Assembly: GCA_940337035.1 (NCBI GenBank)
Contig: OW679195.1
Coordinates: 177,106,015-177,170,014 of the forward strand
DNA length: 64,000 bases
Source: Agriotes lineatus
Lineage: Eukaryota; Arthropoda; Insecta; Coleoptera; Elateridae
Direction of reading: 5' to 3'
Every line of letters starts with the position of its first letter. Within the stretch, counting starts at the first letter, position 1. Positions 43,950 to 54,668 of this stretch are shown here, piece after piece. The translations under genes and the position numbers were made by a program. The notes below the pieces were generated by a model. That model searched no databases. It had not been told where the DNA came from and saw only the letters and a program-made list of their open reading frames with translations.

Positions 43950-45009
43950 ATGCCTGACATGGATTGCGTGTTCTAAGCGACCAATCAGATATCAACTTCA
44001 ATAGATCATAAAGATCAGAGTGGGGAATGGATCCTCCATCTTTGTTCAATAGTTTATTATTTTGATACTAAAATTACGACGTGTTTGCCCAATATATTTA
44101 GAATCTTAATAGTAACATTTAATTTCGTAAACTTCAGATTTCTCTAAAGTCTTAAGTTTGTTATTTTTTGATTCCGAACAAATTTCGAATATTGCTGTTT
44201 GAACTATAAACAACTTTATAGCCTAAATCTTTACAATTTTTCTCTAGGCCGTCTGTAGGCGGATGAAACTGAATACTTTTCGTTGGGTCCTTGACTTCAA
44301 AGACTGACCAGAGTGGTGGAATTCCACGTGCAATTTTGTTTTTTGTTTCATAATCAATTTGTCGATAATTTTAGAAGGAAAACTATTGTATACAGCGATA
44401 TTTTTTATGGTTTGAAGTTCGGTGTTATACCATCTTTGTTTAAAGGAAAGGTTTGCAGTTTATGCACTAAGAAATTTAGAGCAGCCATTTTGTGTTGAAA
44501 ACAATCATTTGAAGTCGCTTAAATGAATCTGTTTATATTGGTTTAATTTTTATAAACATCGAATTTTAATTAATTTTTATATCTTATTACTAATGTATCC
44601 AGAAATGGTAGTTATCCTTTGTTTTCCTCTTCATATGTAAATCTTGTGGTAGGAAATTTAGAATTTAGCTGATTCAAGAAATTATCAATACTACATTTAG
44701 ATAAATCAAATCGGTAAAAATATCAAATTATAAGAAAATACTCTGAATTATTCTTAAATTCAGTTTCGAATTTTGACATAAAAAGGTTGGCAGGTAAAGG
44801 AGGAAAACAGTTTCTCATTGCTGTTCCTTCGTGCTGTTCATAGAATTTTCCATCAATTTGAAAGCAATTCTGGGAATGGGTAGTTAATCTAAGAAACTCG
44901 TTAATTTTGTTTGAATCCAAATTATTATCAGTAAGTAGTTCCCGCAGATATTTCATGGTTTGTGGTACTGGTACGCTTGGAAACAAAGAACACACATCAA
45001 ATGTGAAAC
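43950..45009 (-). pseudogene. PLE-B RT C-half, linker and GIY-YIG
   Basis: Minus strand, right to left: CSLFPSVPVPQTMKYL (motif A region), SQNCFQIDGKFYEQHEGTAM (motif B lead) and ANLFMSKFETEF at 44723-44995. The linker follows with FHPPTDGLEKNCKDLGYKVV (about 44215-44275). Then comes a degraded GIY-YIG with VYEIKCYY and DSKYIGQTRRNF (about 44065-44150), and the conserved end LNKDGGSIPHSDLY (about 44000-44040). Motif B Gly-Ser-Pro is mutated (RNCFPPLP) and stops are frequent. Confidence 0.85.
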
Positions 45010-46398
45010 AATAAAGAAGCCAACCCGCGATCGATTACTAATAATAATCAATGGTATTATAATCGCAGGTCAACCCCCTTATCATTTATACACCACGGTA
45101 GCTCTGAAATGTTCTTACTCACCGCAATGACCTAGTTAGCTTCAAATTCGGTGGCCTTGCGTCGCAGATTTCTATCATCAGCTGTACTACTGCAAGCTCT
45201 TTCAATAATAAGAAAAACACAGGGCGCCAGAAATCACAGATTTCGAGAAATAAATAAAATTACAGCAACAATTAGGTTTATTTAATTAATAAATAATAGT
45301 TGCTTGCAACATCGTAATTAGGTCTGTAAATTGTTTATCACAAAGTTTAAATACAGTATATAATACAGTATATTATTAATGCTGAAAATGCAGCACGCAC
45401 AAAAAAATATGTGAACCTCTTTTGGGCTCTTGGATTGAATATGATAGCAATTCCATGAAGGAGTAAGCTTACCACTGTCATATGTTTTAACCGTTATCTC
45501 GGTATTGATATCAAAATGGCGTGAGGGCACTTTTTACAAAATTCTTAATACGTATTCATTAAGCAAAACTTTAAACTTGAATTGTAAATTTGGGAACATT
45601 TAATACATTATGTTTTAAATTTGTAAAACATCGATTTATGAATAATTAATACATTACGTTTTAAATTTGTAAAGCGTAGTTTTAAATTTGTAAATTGTAA
45701 ATCGGAAGCGTCGTTACAATCGATTCAGCCAACAATTCATAGGCGGACGTGGTTATCAACAAAAGTTGAAACAAGACTAACCTGGGTGGTGATAAAAAAA
45801 CGTTGTCCAGGATTAGCTTAGTGTAAGCCGACAGCAATCTCGAACTCGTGGCCTAATTTGAATAGACGCTCCTTGTACCACTTGGCCAGCTCAAGGTGAC
45901 ACTCCAGAAAGGAGTTGCTGGTCCAAGTTATTGATTAGGGTGTTAATTAGGAAACCCAAATAAGGATTCGTCAAAAAACGGCATCAAAGAATGGCGTTTA
46001 AAAGTGACGTTGAAAAATTACGTCAAAGAGCTAATAAAAAACGGCAAATTACTAAAATAAATATCAACAAGTAGCGTAGACATACCTGAATTTAGTCATC
46101 AGCTCACAAACGAAGTTAATTAAAAATTGGTGCAGTAGAACGAGGGAATGCCTTCGTAGAAGCAAGTTACTTCAACCGAAAGCGAAAGGTAAATGAAATC
46201 GCGGACGGAAAAAGACCGCTGCGGCTGGCGCAAAATGATAACGAATTATTTTGGGAAAACCGAAATCAGAGAGCTTGCGCAAAGCAAGTTTGGTATCATT
46301 TGAAATACAGCGAATAATAATTCAAGTGGGAATATACATGCTGGCCCGGAAATAAATTGGTAACTGGCGAAACAATTAAGCGGAGCCAGAAAATTGTT
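45010..46398. mobile_element. unclassified 1.4-kb insertion in PLE-B RT
   Basis: It splits the RT exactly within the VSFD motif-A codons. Related short repeats flank it (TCAAATGTGAAAC at 44997-45009, TCAAATGAAAC at 46399-46409), which look like a target duplication. The interior has no recognised ORF. A TTTTAAATTTGTAAA motif recurs several times at 45600-45690. Class unknown. Confidence 0.45.
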
Positions 46399-46720
46399 TC
46401 AAATGAAACCAGAATGTCTCTTTCACCAAGTTCCAAATCTTTACTTTTATTTATAAACTCTACAGAGTATTCGACCGAAAAATTATTTTGAGGTTTTAGC
46501 AAGTTAACCATTTAGATAAGAAGTAAGTTGGAGAGCTAATACCAGAAACAATATGTCCCACCGTTTTACCCGCTTTATGTATCTTAAGTAAACAATTCAT
46601 TTTTGGCATTTCTCGATTAGAAAGAGTGAGCTTATATTTAAGGGCTAGAGGAATACGTGTGGGACAGGATTTCATCACATCCTGTGTTTTAACAATTATG
46701 CTCCTTAGGGGAGTCTTCAA
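46399..46720 (-). pseudogene. PLE-B RT N-terminal part
   Basis: The minus strand gives LLKIHKAGK with VSGISSPTYFLSKWL (46496-46720) and then FINKSKDLELGERDILVSFE (46296-46511), the RT palm entry of a Penelope RT, up to the point where the insertion cuts motif A. The 5' end is truncated at the inverted junction near 46720. Confidence 0.8.
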
Positions 46721-46724
46721 TTTT

Positions 46725-47131
46725 ATATAGGGTCAATTGCTCTGAAATTTACGAAATTAAACGTTACCATTGTGATTCTAAATATATTGGGCAAACCCAT
46801 CGTAATTTTGGTACTAGGTTTAAAAAGCATTATTTCATTTTAGATTCAACATATTTAAAAAATCTAGCATTGCCCAACATATTTACGAAACGGTCATAGT
46901 ATTACGGAAACTGATCTGAAAATTGTAAAAACGTTAACTTCAACAAAGCAGCTAAATTCTCTTGAAAATTTGACCATTTTGAAGAATAAAGATAATAACC
47001 TATTGAACAAAGATGGAGGATCCATTCCCCACTCTGATCTTTACGCTTTATTGAAGTTGACATCTAATTGGTAGCTTAGAACACGCCCTCCGGGTCAGAC
47101 AGTATAAATAGCGTTAGAATGTACTCTAATC
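46725..47131 (+). pseudogene. PLE-B plus arm, GIY-YIG part
   Basis: The plus strand reads CSEIYEIKRYHCDSKYIGQT with a following HRNFGTRFKKH (46740-46830), the GIY-YIG core. After many stops comes the conserved end block LLNKDGGSIPHSDLYALLKL (about 47000-47060). It starts directly at the nuclease domain, as in PLE-A. Confidence 0.8.
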
Positions 47132-47172
47132 TTTCCAGGCTTCGACAATTTTTTTCCAGGCTTCGACAATTT

Positions 47173-48187
47173 CTAGAGGATTAGAACGTCATTCCCGACT
47201 TCCAATATGGCTTTCGCCCTCAACGTTTCCGCCCAACCCAAGAGTCCAAATTTTGCAGTACGCAGATGACACCGCCATCTGGGTCAAAGCCATCAGCAGC
47301 GCCGGCGCCTCCAACCTTCTGTCCCCGTTACTTCTGAGCCTCGAACGCTGGTTTCAGCGCTGGGGAATCAAACCCAACTCGAACAAAACCCAGACAATCT
47401 TGTTCAAAAACTCACATCACCACAGCAGACCTTTACTGGACCCTAAAAACGTTGTCTTGACGTTATGGAACTCTAGGCTAGAGCTCTCCACTTCAGTCAC
47501 CTATTTGTGGGTCCATTTTACTTCCACCCTGAGCTGGCCCCCCGAGCTTCAATGATGCCTCGATTCTATTCAGAGAAGGAGTGCCATCCTCTCCTTGCTC
47601 CGAGGCAGCTTTGGAGGTTGCCATCTTCGCACCCTCATCCATACCTACAAGGCATTTATTGGGCCTATCATTGATTACCGTTTTATCTGTTTCAGCGCTC
47701 TACCTCGCTCCAACATGAAGAGACTAAGGGCAAAGGAGAGGGCCTCCGCCAGGAAGATGCTGCACTTGAACTGATTTCATCCCTCTCAGGAGGTTTGCGA
47801 CCTTGCCGGCATCCCCCCTATAGACGGCAGACTCCGATCGCCGCGGCCGATTTGTGCAACGAGCGATAGAGCAGGAACACCATCACACCGTCCCCACCCT
47901 GACTCCAGCTTTTTAAACCAGGAGACTCAGGACGAAAAAGAGGTTTCACCCCCCCCCCCATCCTTCTAGGCGACGCGGAAGATCGTCCCCAGGAGTTCCA
48001 GGACATCTTAGAAAACGTTTCCTTCAACCTCCGATGATCCCCACTTCACTGTAACTTTTCTTGTAAATTTGTAAAAATACAATATCTTAAGACCAAATAC
48101 TGTAAAATGCAATATGTCAAGTAATTTAGTTTTTGTAAACATGCAATATCGTAAGTTTAAACTAAAATGAAATGTTAATTTTTTTTA
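47173..48187 (+). pseudogene. jockey-like non-LTR retrotransposon, 5'-truncated, inside PLE-B
   Basis: Plus strand: LQYADDTAIWVKA, WFQRWGIKPNSNKTQTILF and a VTYLWVHF version of the YLG box (47253-47555). In other frames follow FGGCHLRTLIHTYKAFIGPIIDYRF and DLAGIPPIDGRL, the C-terminal region of jockey-type RT proteins. The 3' region has repeated TGTAAA(A/T)ATGCAATAT motifs and a T-rich end. A 20-bp direct repeat, TTTCCAGGCTTCGACAATTT, occurs twice in a row at its left border (47132-47151, 47153-47172). The right border lies somewhere in 48188-48310. Confidence 0.75.
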
Positions 48188-48309
48188 AGTCCAAAAGTTT
48201 TCATGTTCAAAGCCGAAAAGGGGTAGTCCCCTAAACGGTAGTAGGTTAGGTTTATTATAATTATCTATTGTATAGACCTGGTTGAATAAACTTTGAAAAT
48301 TCAAATTCA

Positions 48310-48470
48310 ATTCGAGAGTACTGACTTTCACTAGTGATTTGGTGAAAAGCATATCTTTGAATAACATTGTCTTGTTAATTTCTTTCTACCGACGATGGCA
48401 CCTTAGCTGTCGAAATACGTATTTAGCGGTTGTTACATATTTGTGTGGTTAGGGGTTTTAACGAATTGTG
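48310..48470 (+). other. PLE-B plus-arm 3' tail with degenerate hammerhead
   Basis: GACTTTCACTAGTGATTTGGTGAA... and TTAGCTGTCGAAATACGTATTTAG...GGTTAGGGGTTTTAACGAATTGTG match the minus-arm tail in inverted orientation. GACGATGG replaces the hammerhead core. Confidence 0.7.
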
Positions 48471-49633
48471 TCTATAAGGGATGTTTCAAAATTGTACAGA
48501 CCAAATATAAGGGCGTTATTCTGCAGCAAATAATAAGAAAATAACACTAATGAACATATTTCCTAAAATACTTCATTTCGAGATACCCTTGATCAAAAAA
48601 CCCAGAGATAATAATTCGTATTTAAAACGTTTATGATTTAGTATGCTGATAGTTTGTTTCAACACATAATTTTTTGTTTGCATACAATATGCCGGCGGTG
48701 TTCTATAGTAAACAGATAAAAAATAATAAGCAAATTTTCCAAAATAGTTTATCTCAGGTTTATCTTCGGTTAATTTACAAAAAAATAGTAATATTTATAG
48801 TATTCGAAGTGCCGTCCATTTTCTGTGTCAGCCATAATAATTCTGAGAGTTGTAGGTAAAACAAGCAGATCATGAAAACAAACCACCAGTATACTAAATC
48901 TAAATTTTTGAAAACGAATTGCTATCTTTAATTTTTTGATCAAGGATAACTTTGATATGAATGAATTTAGGACATATGTTTATCTTTTTCTTATTTTTAA
49001 GCTGCAGGATATCGTCCTTATATTTGTTCTGTGCAATTTTGAAACACTCTTGCATGTGATACGGTTTTGGTAAACTTGTTATATAGGGTTCTCTATCCTC
49101 TCTTAATTGTTTCAGGTAGTGTTGTTTCCATTTATCTAACTGAATTGGAGGTCTAGTGAGTTTTCTTACGGTTTCTGTTCTCAACGATTTGATTAACTTC
49201 TAGACCTCTGATGATTTAATTCGGCCTGTATGAGTCTACTTCTCTACATTTTCTTTCTCAAGTGTTATTCTCATTTTCGTTTACCATCTTTTGAAATTTT
49301 GGTTGTTCTCGATCGTATATTATCTTGTTATCAGGGTATTTCGTGTTCAACAATTTTTTACATGCAGCTTGTTTTTTACTCCTTTGGTCTTCTAATTCCG
49401 TACTTTATATGATATTATTGTTCCGTGTGGTTCAATTTCCATCTTGAAAGTACAAAGTGCAGAGCTTCTGTTCCATGTTTGTAAAGACTACGGGTTTCGG
49501 AGGTAAAATAGTCATAGTTTAATTTCCGATCTAATCTCTTTTGGTAGAAAATTTTTATATTGAGATCATATGGATTTTATTATTTGTTTTTTCCATATTA
49601 TTATAATGGTCTGAGCCGTACTCTATTCATCTA
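48471..49633 (-). pseudogene. non-LTR linker-like fragment in otherwise empty DNA
   Basis: The minus-strand frame 48900-49184 starts RTETVRK and contains LDKWKQHYLKQLREDREPY, which resembles the endonuclease-RT linker of RTE/R4-type elements (W-x-x-H/Y-Y-x-x-L-L-x-E-x-R). The remainder has no recognised domain. Confidence 0.35.
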
Positions 49634-49737
49634 TACTTGATGTATCTAATCGGTCGTACAAATAGTGCACTACGCCTAAAAATGAAAAAAAAACCTAAGA
49701 AGAACCATTTTGCATTTAAAGAGAATTTTTCAAAATA

Positions 49738-49979
49738 CGATGGGGCCACAATTATACGGATATATAACATCAATGAGATAACATGAATAACAAAATAGAA
49801 TGCTTGAGTAAGAAATAGATGGCCATACGATAAAATTATTTTAGTAGGCATGTTTAGTTGACTTATGTCATAATTAAAATATTGTCATGCCAACTCGAAT
49901 AATTACTACTATGTTTATCTCTTTCTTCCTCAAGAAATACGTGTTATTTTCTTGTTCATGTTATCTTATTGCTGTTAAA
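49738..49979. mobile_element. foldback copy M1 (left part)
   Basis: Starts GGGGCCACAATTATACGG, then TATATAACATCAATGAGATAAC..., and ends ...GTTATCTTATTGCTGTTAAA. The matching TATAATTGTGGCCCC end lies at 54836-54855 beyond the DUF4817 transposon, so that transposon jumped into a TA near M1's right terminus. Confidence 0.65.
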
Positions 49980-50585
49980 TACAGTGTGTCTAAAAAAGAA
50001 CTACATCTAGTGTGCTTTGAATTTCCCATACAAACGTAAAATGTGCCGCTCTCGCGCGCTACCGTTAGCTAGTGGTAGACCTAGTAGACGGAAGAATAAC
50101 ATAACCTCAACAACAGTCTTTGTTGACAAAATTTACTTGCGGTTTGGTTTACTTTTAAATTAAGATATGTGCGCATTTTAACGCATTATTCAACAGCATG
50201 AATATCGTAAGAAGTAAGACAACCCTTATTAAAAATGATTAATCCTCATTGTTTTCCAGAAAATAAAAAATATTTCTCAAATACAGAATTTAAAAGTAAT
50301 AGAAGGAAATAATTTAATAATAATAATAATAATATAAGTTTTATTTCCAAAATAATATTGTACATTATTTAATAACACTATACACACACACATTTGGAAA
50401 AGCGAAGGTATTCAGGTGGCTCTTTCTAAAAAAAGAAAAAGCCACTGCTCTACCACATCTCCGCTAAAAAAACTAAACACTAAGTTATATGGATATATAC
50501 ACATGTAGTTGTTGTGGGTTTACAAATACAACAAAACGAAAGCAGAAAATTATAGCTACTGACACTCGCAAATTTGATATGTTTT

Positions 50586-52499
50586 TTAAAAATTACTTTT
50601 AGTCTGCTTAGAGCTAAGCCATTCTTTCATTCGTGATCTAAAAACAGATACCGAGACAGTTTTAAAACACTTTGGTACAGAATTATACACTTTGTAAATG
50701 TTGTGAGTAAATGACCTTTCAAAAAACTTTGTTTTATGAGCTGGTAGTACAATCAGACCCCTAAATCTTAAGTTCAAATTATGAATATCTGTACGAAAAC
50801 GTATTTTTTGAGTAAGATATGGAGGAGAGTCCTTTAGAATCACCCTATGATAAAAAACAGAAGCGTGCAGTAAGCGTAATTTTTCCATGTTGAGCCAATT
50901 GGTTTCTTTTAATTTTGGTGAGATGTGTTGCCTACGCTTAACACCATATATGAGTCTCAAACAAGAATTTTGGACAACTTGGATTTTCCGAGCTGTGTTA
51001 CTGTCAATGCAAGGGCCATAGAGAACATCACAGTAATTAAAATGATAGAGAACTAATGCCTCACAAAGAACACTTTTAATTTCCTTGTTTAATACTCGTC
51101 TATGGTTATATAACAACTTCAGGTTACTATAGGCTTTTCTAATGCAATAATTGACATGTTCTCGAAATCGAAGATTTTGATCAAAAATCACCCCCAAACT
51201 CCTGGCAGTTTCAGAGACAGGCAACGGTACATTATTTATCCGAACAACGAAGTCCTGCAACAATATGTCTCTTGAAGGTCCAGATCCAAAGTACATAACT
51301 ACAGATTTAGCTGGATTAACTCGAAGGCAATGTGAAGCTGCAAACTCCATTAGCTTACTCAGATCTTCATTAATTAATATTGATGCATTTAGACGATCTT
51401 TTATATCAAAAGATAGGTATATCTGCGTGTCGTCAGCATACTGATGATAAGAGCAGTGGGATAGCCTGTTACACAAAGTTGATGAATAAATTACATAAAG
51501 TAATGGACCCAATATTGATCCCTGAGGCACACCTCGCGCAACAGTTTTTAAATCGGACGTATTATTTTCTAAAACAACGTATTGCTTACGACCTCGCAGA
51601 TAACTCTCTATTAATGAAATGGCCGAATGATTAAACCCGAAGCTATGTAAAATCGCAAGCATCAGAGAGTGGTTGATGGTATCGAAAGCATTGGAAAAGT
51701 CGAGCAGTACTAATGCCGTCGCTTTTCCTTCATCCGTTGCCCGTATAATATCATCAGACACATTAAGCAGCGCTGTCATGCATCTGTAGTTTGATCTAAA
51801 TCCCGATTGTAGTGATGGAAAAAGCTGATTATCATCTAAGAAAGTTCTAATTTGATAATCCATAATTTTTTTCAAGACTTTCGACAACACTGGCAAAATA
51901 CTAATCAGTCTCAAATCTTTAACCTCTTTGGGAGAAGTTACTTTAGCTAAAGGCAGTATTCTTGCAATCTTCCACTGCTCGGGAAATATACATTCCGAAA
52001 GGCAACTATTAATAATATGAGTAATATATAGAGCTATACAGGGACAACAAAGATTGATCATTAGCAAATTGATATTATCAGACCCAATAGCATTAGATTT
52101 AATTGTTCTCAAATATTTAATTCCATCAGTTTCGGACACTAAAGTAAATTTAAATTTGGAGGAGACATCAGATCTTACTTGAGCATAAAGCTGCAAGACT
52201 TCAGGATCTACGTCACCAAACTGCTGCGTAGAATCAATAAAAAAATTATTAATAATATTAACATCTTTAAGGTGTAGGGGAATCTTGTTTGACTTTTTGT
52301 TAGCAAGACCCGTACATTGCTTCAAATCCTTCCAGAAATCTTTAACATTACGTTGGGCAAATGTATGGTTAAGATAAGCTTTCTTTTCATTCCTGATAGA
52401 TAATGTCACTAAGTTGCGCAAAGATTTGTAGTATTCCCAATGAACAGGATTTTTTGTTTTTTTAAAGCGTTTTAAAGCTTTATCTCTTATAGTCATCAC
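50586..52499 (-). CDS. CR1-like reverse transcriptase, 637 codons open
   Basis: RT of a non-LTR element. Block order: FPEQWKIARILPLAK (172-186), motif A LVLLDFSNAFDTINH (263-277), motif B RGVPQGSILGPLLY (322-335), catalytic YADDTQIYL (354-362), SVVMYFG, RSLGVIFD, and the C-terminal region with LYHFNYCDVLYG and CLRLIYGVKRR. All catalytic residues are present. It is in the same frame as the endonuclease ORF; only the TAA at 52581-52583 separates them, so the original protein was a single chain of about 940 residues. Confidence 0.9.
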   Translation of the reverse strand: MMTIRDKALKRFKKTKNPVHWEYYKSLRNLVTLSIRNEKKAYLNHTFAQRNVKDFWKDLKQCTGLANKKSNKIPLHLKDVNIINNFFIDSTQQFGDVDPEVLQLYAQVRSDVSSKFKFTLVSETDGIKYLRTIKSNAIGSDNINLLMINLCCPCIALYITHIINSCLSECIFPEQWKIARILPLAKVTSPKEVKDLRLISILPVLSKVLKKIMDYQIRTFLDDNQLFPSLQSGFRSNYRCMTALLNVSDDIIRATDEGKATALVLLDFSNAFDTINHSLMLAILHSFGFNHSAISLIESYLRGRKQYVVLENNTSDLKTVARGVPQGSILGPLLYVIYSSTLCNRLSHCSYHQYADDTQIYLSFDIKDRLNASILINEDLSKLMEFAASHCLRVNPAKSVVMYFGSGPSRDILLQDFVVRINNVPLPVSETARSLGVIFDQNLRFREHVNYCIRKAYSNLKLLYNHRRVLNKEIKSVLCEALVLYHFNYCDVLYGPCIDSNTARKIQVVQNSCLRLIYGVKRRQHISPKLKETNWLNMEKLRLLHASVFYHRVILKDSPPYLTQKIRFRTDIHNLNLRFRGLIVLPAHKTKFFERSFTHNIYKVYNSVPKCFKTVSVSVFRSRMKEWLSSKQTKSNF

Positions 52500-52580
52500 G
52501 AACTTAATATTATCCGTTAACCAGGATACTTTAGGTTTCCGAAAGATTGAAGTCTTTAAAGGAGCTACGATATTAAAAAT

Positions 52581-53414
52581 TTAAAGGATGCTATTATTTA
52601 AAAACTGTACTTTATCATTAACGTCATCAAAATAAAGTATATTATTCCATGGTACTTGTGTTAATAATTGCTGAAAAAGTATGTGGTTAAAGTTATTAAA
52701 ATTTCTAAAAGTATGAATTAATGGTAAATTATTAATAGTCTCAGTTTGCAAGCAGCAGAAGACGAGTTCATGGTCCGAATACGGATATAAATTTTTTGTA
52801 CCAGAAGTACTAACTATGCCGGAATTAGTGGTGAGTATATGATCAAGCAAAGCTGCAGTAGAGAGTGTAATTCTGGTGGGATTACAAATTAATTGCTTAA
52901 TACCAAATGACTCAAGCATTGATAAATATTGAGAGGACTCAGTTGAATTAGGCTGTAGGAGATCAATATTAAAATCTCCAACACAAATGATATCATCATG
53001 AGTAGCTATTAAGTTACTTACGGTTTGTTCAAATCCTTCAATAAAAGCACGATATCTGTTCCTGTGAGGTAGATATACGACACCCACTGCAAGCTTCGTC
53101 TTGTCTAAATTTACACCAATCCAAAGTTGTTCGAATAAATCATACGTCTGGATCTGTATGTTTCTGAAATTCAACGAAGATTTTATATATAAAGCAACAC
53201 CTCCTCCAAATGTTAATCTGTCTTTTTGCAACAAATTATAATTATCAATACTAACAAATTGGCTAAGTATATTATTATTTAAAAATGTTTCTGTTATCGC
53301 AATAATATCGTAATTATTTGTTTCTACATGAAGTTTAAGGATATGATAATTCTTAGTGAGTGACTGAGCATTTACATGAGCAATACTAAACGTATACATG
53401 CAAAACCACAACAA
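52581..53414 (-). CDS. CR1-like AP-endonuclease domain
   Basis: The APE-type endonuclease nicks target DNA. Key residues seen: NAQSL (Asn15), AITETFL (Glu42), GGGVALYI (70-77), GDFNIDL (146-152), LLDH (189-192) and SDHELV (213-218). Complete for the domain. It ends in a single TAA after FLNNSIL, beyond which the same frame continues without stops into RT. The ORF is upstream of RT as in all APE-type LINEs. Confidence 0.85.
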   Translation of the reverse strand: MLWFCMYTFSIAHVNAQSLTKNYHILKLHVETNNYDIIAITETFLNNNILSQFVSIDNYNLLQKDRLTFGGGVALYIKSSLNFRNIQIQTYDLFEQLWIGVNLDKTKLAVGVVYLPHRNRYRAFIEGFEQTVSNLIATHDDIICVGDFNIDLLQPNSTESSQYLSMLESFGIKQLICNPTRITLSTAALLDHILTTNSGIVSTSGTKNLYPYSDHELVFCCLQTETINNLPLIHTFRNFNNFNHILFQQLLTQVPWNNILYFDDVNDKVQFLNNSIL

Positions 53415-53866
53415 CGTAAAAAGTAAATAAAAAACCTAAAATTAAAATAAGTTTAGCAATCAAGCGCAAAGAAATGCAACTTAATTTAGAAAGAATGTGT
53501 CACCTAAGCCACACTCGCAAATGTGCCTAAGTAAATCATTTTTTCGCAAATCTAAGAAATTAAGAACAAATTTCTGATTATCTTTAAAAAAATTAAACAT
53601 TGAATATTGTACCTACAAGTTTATGATTTCGAACAGAAAACTTAATATGATATTAAGGTATACATAAACTGTTAGAACCAAATATCCTTTAATTTGGTCT
53701 TCCATAAATAAAAAATAAAAATAACAATATGAAATAAAGTACAGCTTAATGAAAGCGTTGTGATAAACAACAAAACCTTTTACCTGCGAACTTTTTAGGG
53801 CACGAATAGATATATAATGCAAGCGAAATACATTAAACATTAAACAGATGGTACATACAATCAGTA
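53415..53866. other. spacer between ORF1 and ORF2 of the CR1-like element
   Basis: About 450 bp, no recognisable coding sequence. The frame at 53613-53870 is hydrophobic and looks accidental. Confidence 0.4.
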
Positions 53867-54091
53867 TCATACAGCAATATTTTCCAATTCATTCTGAGTA
53901 GATAAAATATGAATACGGTTATTATGCTTAACAAATATTCTACCATCTGAAGTCCAAACATTTTTAACCGAAAACTTTTTAACTGCTTCTTTTAGGATGC
54001 CAGCTCGAATTTTAGTTAGATCTTCGCGAATCACCGTGCGACTAGATTTCAATAACTTTTTGTTATTATAAACCATCTGGCATTTAATCAA
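53867..54091 (-). pseudogene. ORF1 C-terminal fragment, baculovirus FP-like
   Basis: 74 codons with REDLTKIRAGILKEAVKKF, then VWTSDGRIFVKHNNRIHIL and an ELENI end. This pattern matches the C-terminal part of the Baculo_FP-like domain found in ORF1 of many insect non-LTR elements (V-W-T-x-x-G-x-I-x-V-R/K...I...D/E-L). The N-terminal part is missing; the region upstream is transposase. Confidence 0.55.
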
Positions 54092-54119
54092 CTAAAGGTA
54101 GTCCTTAGAAAAGGGTTAA

Positions 54120-54668
54120 TTATTGACTACAACTACTTAAATGGAACCACGCCTCGTCACTAAAAAAACTTAAATCAAGAACATCGTTGTTGTTTAAATT
54201 TTCTTGGAAAAAGTTGCAGTAATGTATTCGACTAGCATGGTCCCTTTGTCGAATTTCATGTACAACAGACACTTTATATGGATGCATGTGCAGTCGCTTT
54301 TTCAAAATGTTGTGAACAGTACTTCTAGGGACATCTGTCTGAGCTGAAATACGACGCACTGACATTTTTGGGTTTTCTACGACAAGAGCTTCGACATTTT
54401 CAATAATGTTTGGTTCAGTGGCTGGCCTTCCGGTAGACTTGCCTTTTTCTACACTTCCTGTCGCCCGAAATTTTTCAACAACGCAACGAATGTGATGCAG
54501 CAAAACAGTTTCTTCGACAATTCTATTAGGAAACTGCAGTCGAAACTGCTGCTTACAAGTCGCATAGGAATATTGCCATTCCCCATTTATTAACTGTCCT
54601 GATCGAAAATATGCCTCAATAATAAAAATGTTTTCTTGCACTGTGTACATTTTGTATTGTATTAACAA
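54120..54668 (-). pseudogene. DUF4817-type Tc1/mariner transposase, N-terminal part
   Basis: 182 codons: the DUF4817 helix-turn-helix region (YTVQENIFIIEAYFRSGQ... to the VVEKFRATGSVEKGKSTGRP hinge), a second HTH (SVRRISAQTDVPRSTVHNIL), LHMHPYKV, RDHASRIHYCNFF, and the first catalytic Asp in FFSDEAWFHLS. It then breaks off at the CR1-like insertion, so the rest of the DDE/D domain is absent. Domain order agrees with the terminal repeats at 49982 and 54835. Confidence 0.85.

Larger units (their letters stand above)
43764..48470. mobile_element. Penelope-like element B, older inverted dimer with two insertions
   Basis: Outer borders are the same PLE tail in opposite orientation: CACAATTCGTTAAAAACCCC at 43764-43783 and its reverse complement at about 48452-48470. 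The minus arm holds tail, GIY-YIG, linker and RT (43764-46720) and is split by about 1.4 kb at 45010-46398. The plus arm begins at about 46725, just before GIY-YIG, and its tail (48310-48470) is separated from its body by a jockey-like insertion. The layout is the same as PLE-A, but the family is different and far more decayed. Confidence 0.75.
50300..54110 (-). mobile_element. CR1/Daphne-like non-LTR retrotransposon, nearly complete
   Basis: In order on the minus strand: an ORF1 C-terminal part (53867-54091), the endonuclease (52581-53414), the RT (50586-52499), a 3' region with a hairpin GTGGCTCTTTC / GAAAAAGCCAC (50416-50445), and a TAA/ATT microsatellite tail (50315-50332). Such short-repeat tails are typical of CR1/L2-type elements. 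Insertion interrupts the DUF4817 transposase gene. Target duplication not resolved. Confidence 0.75.
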
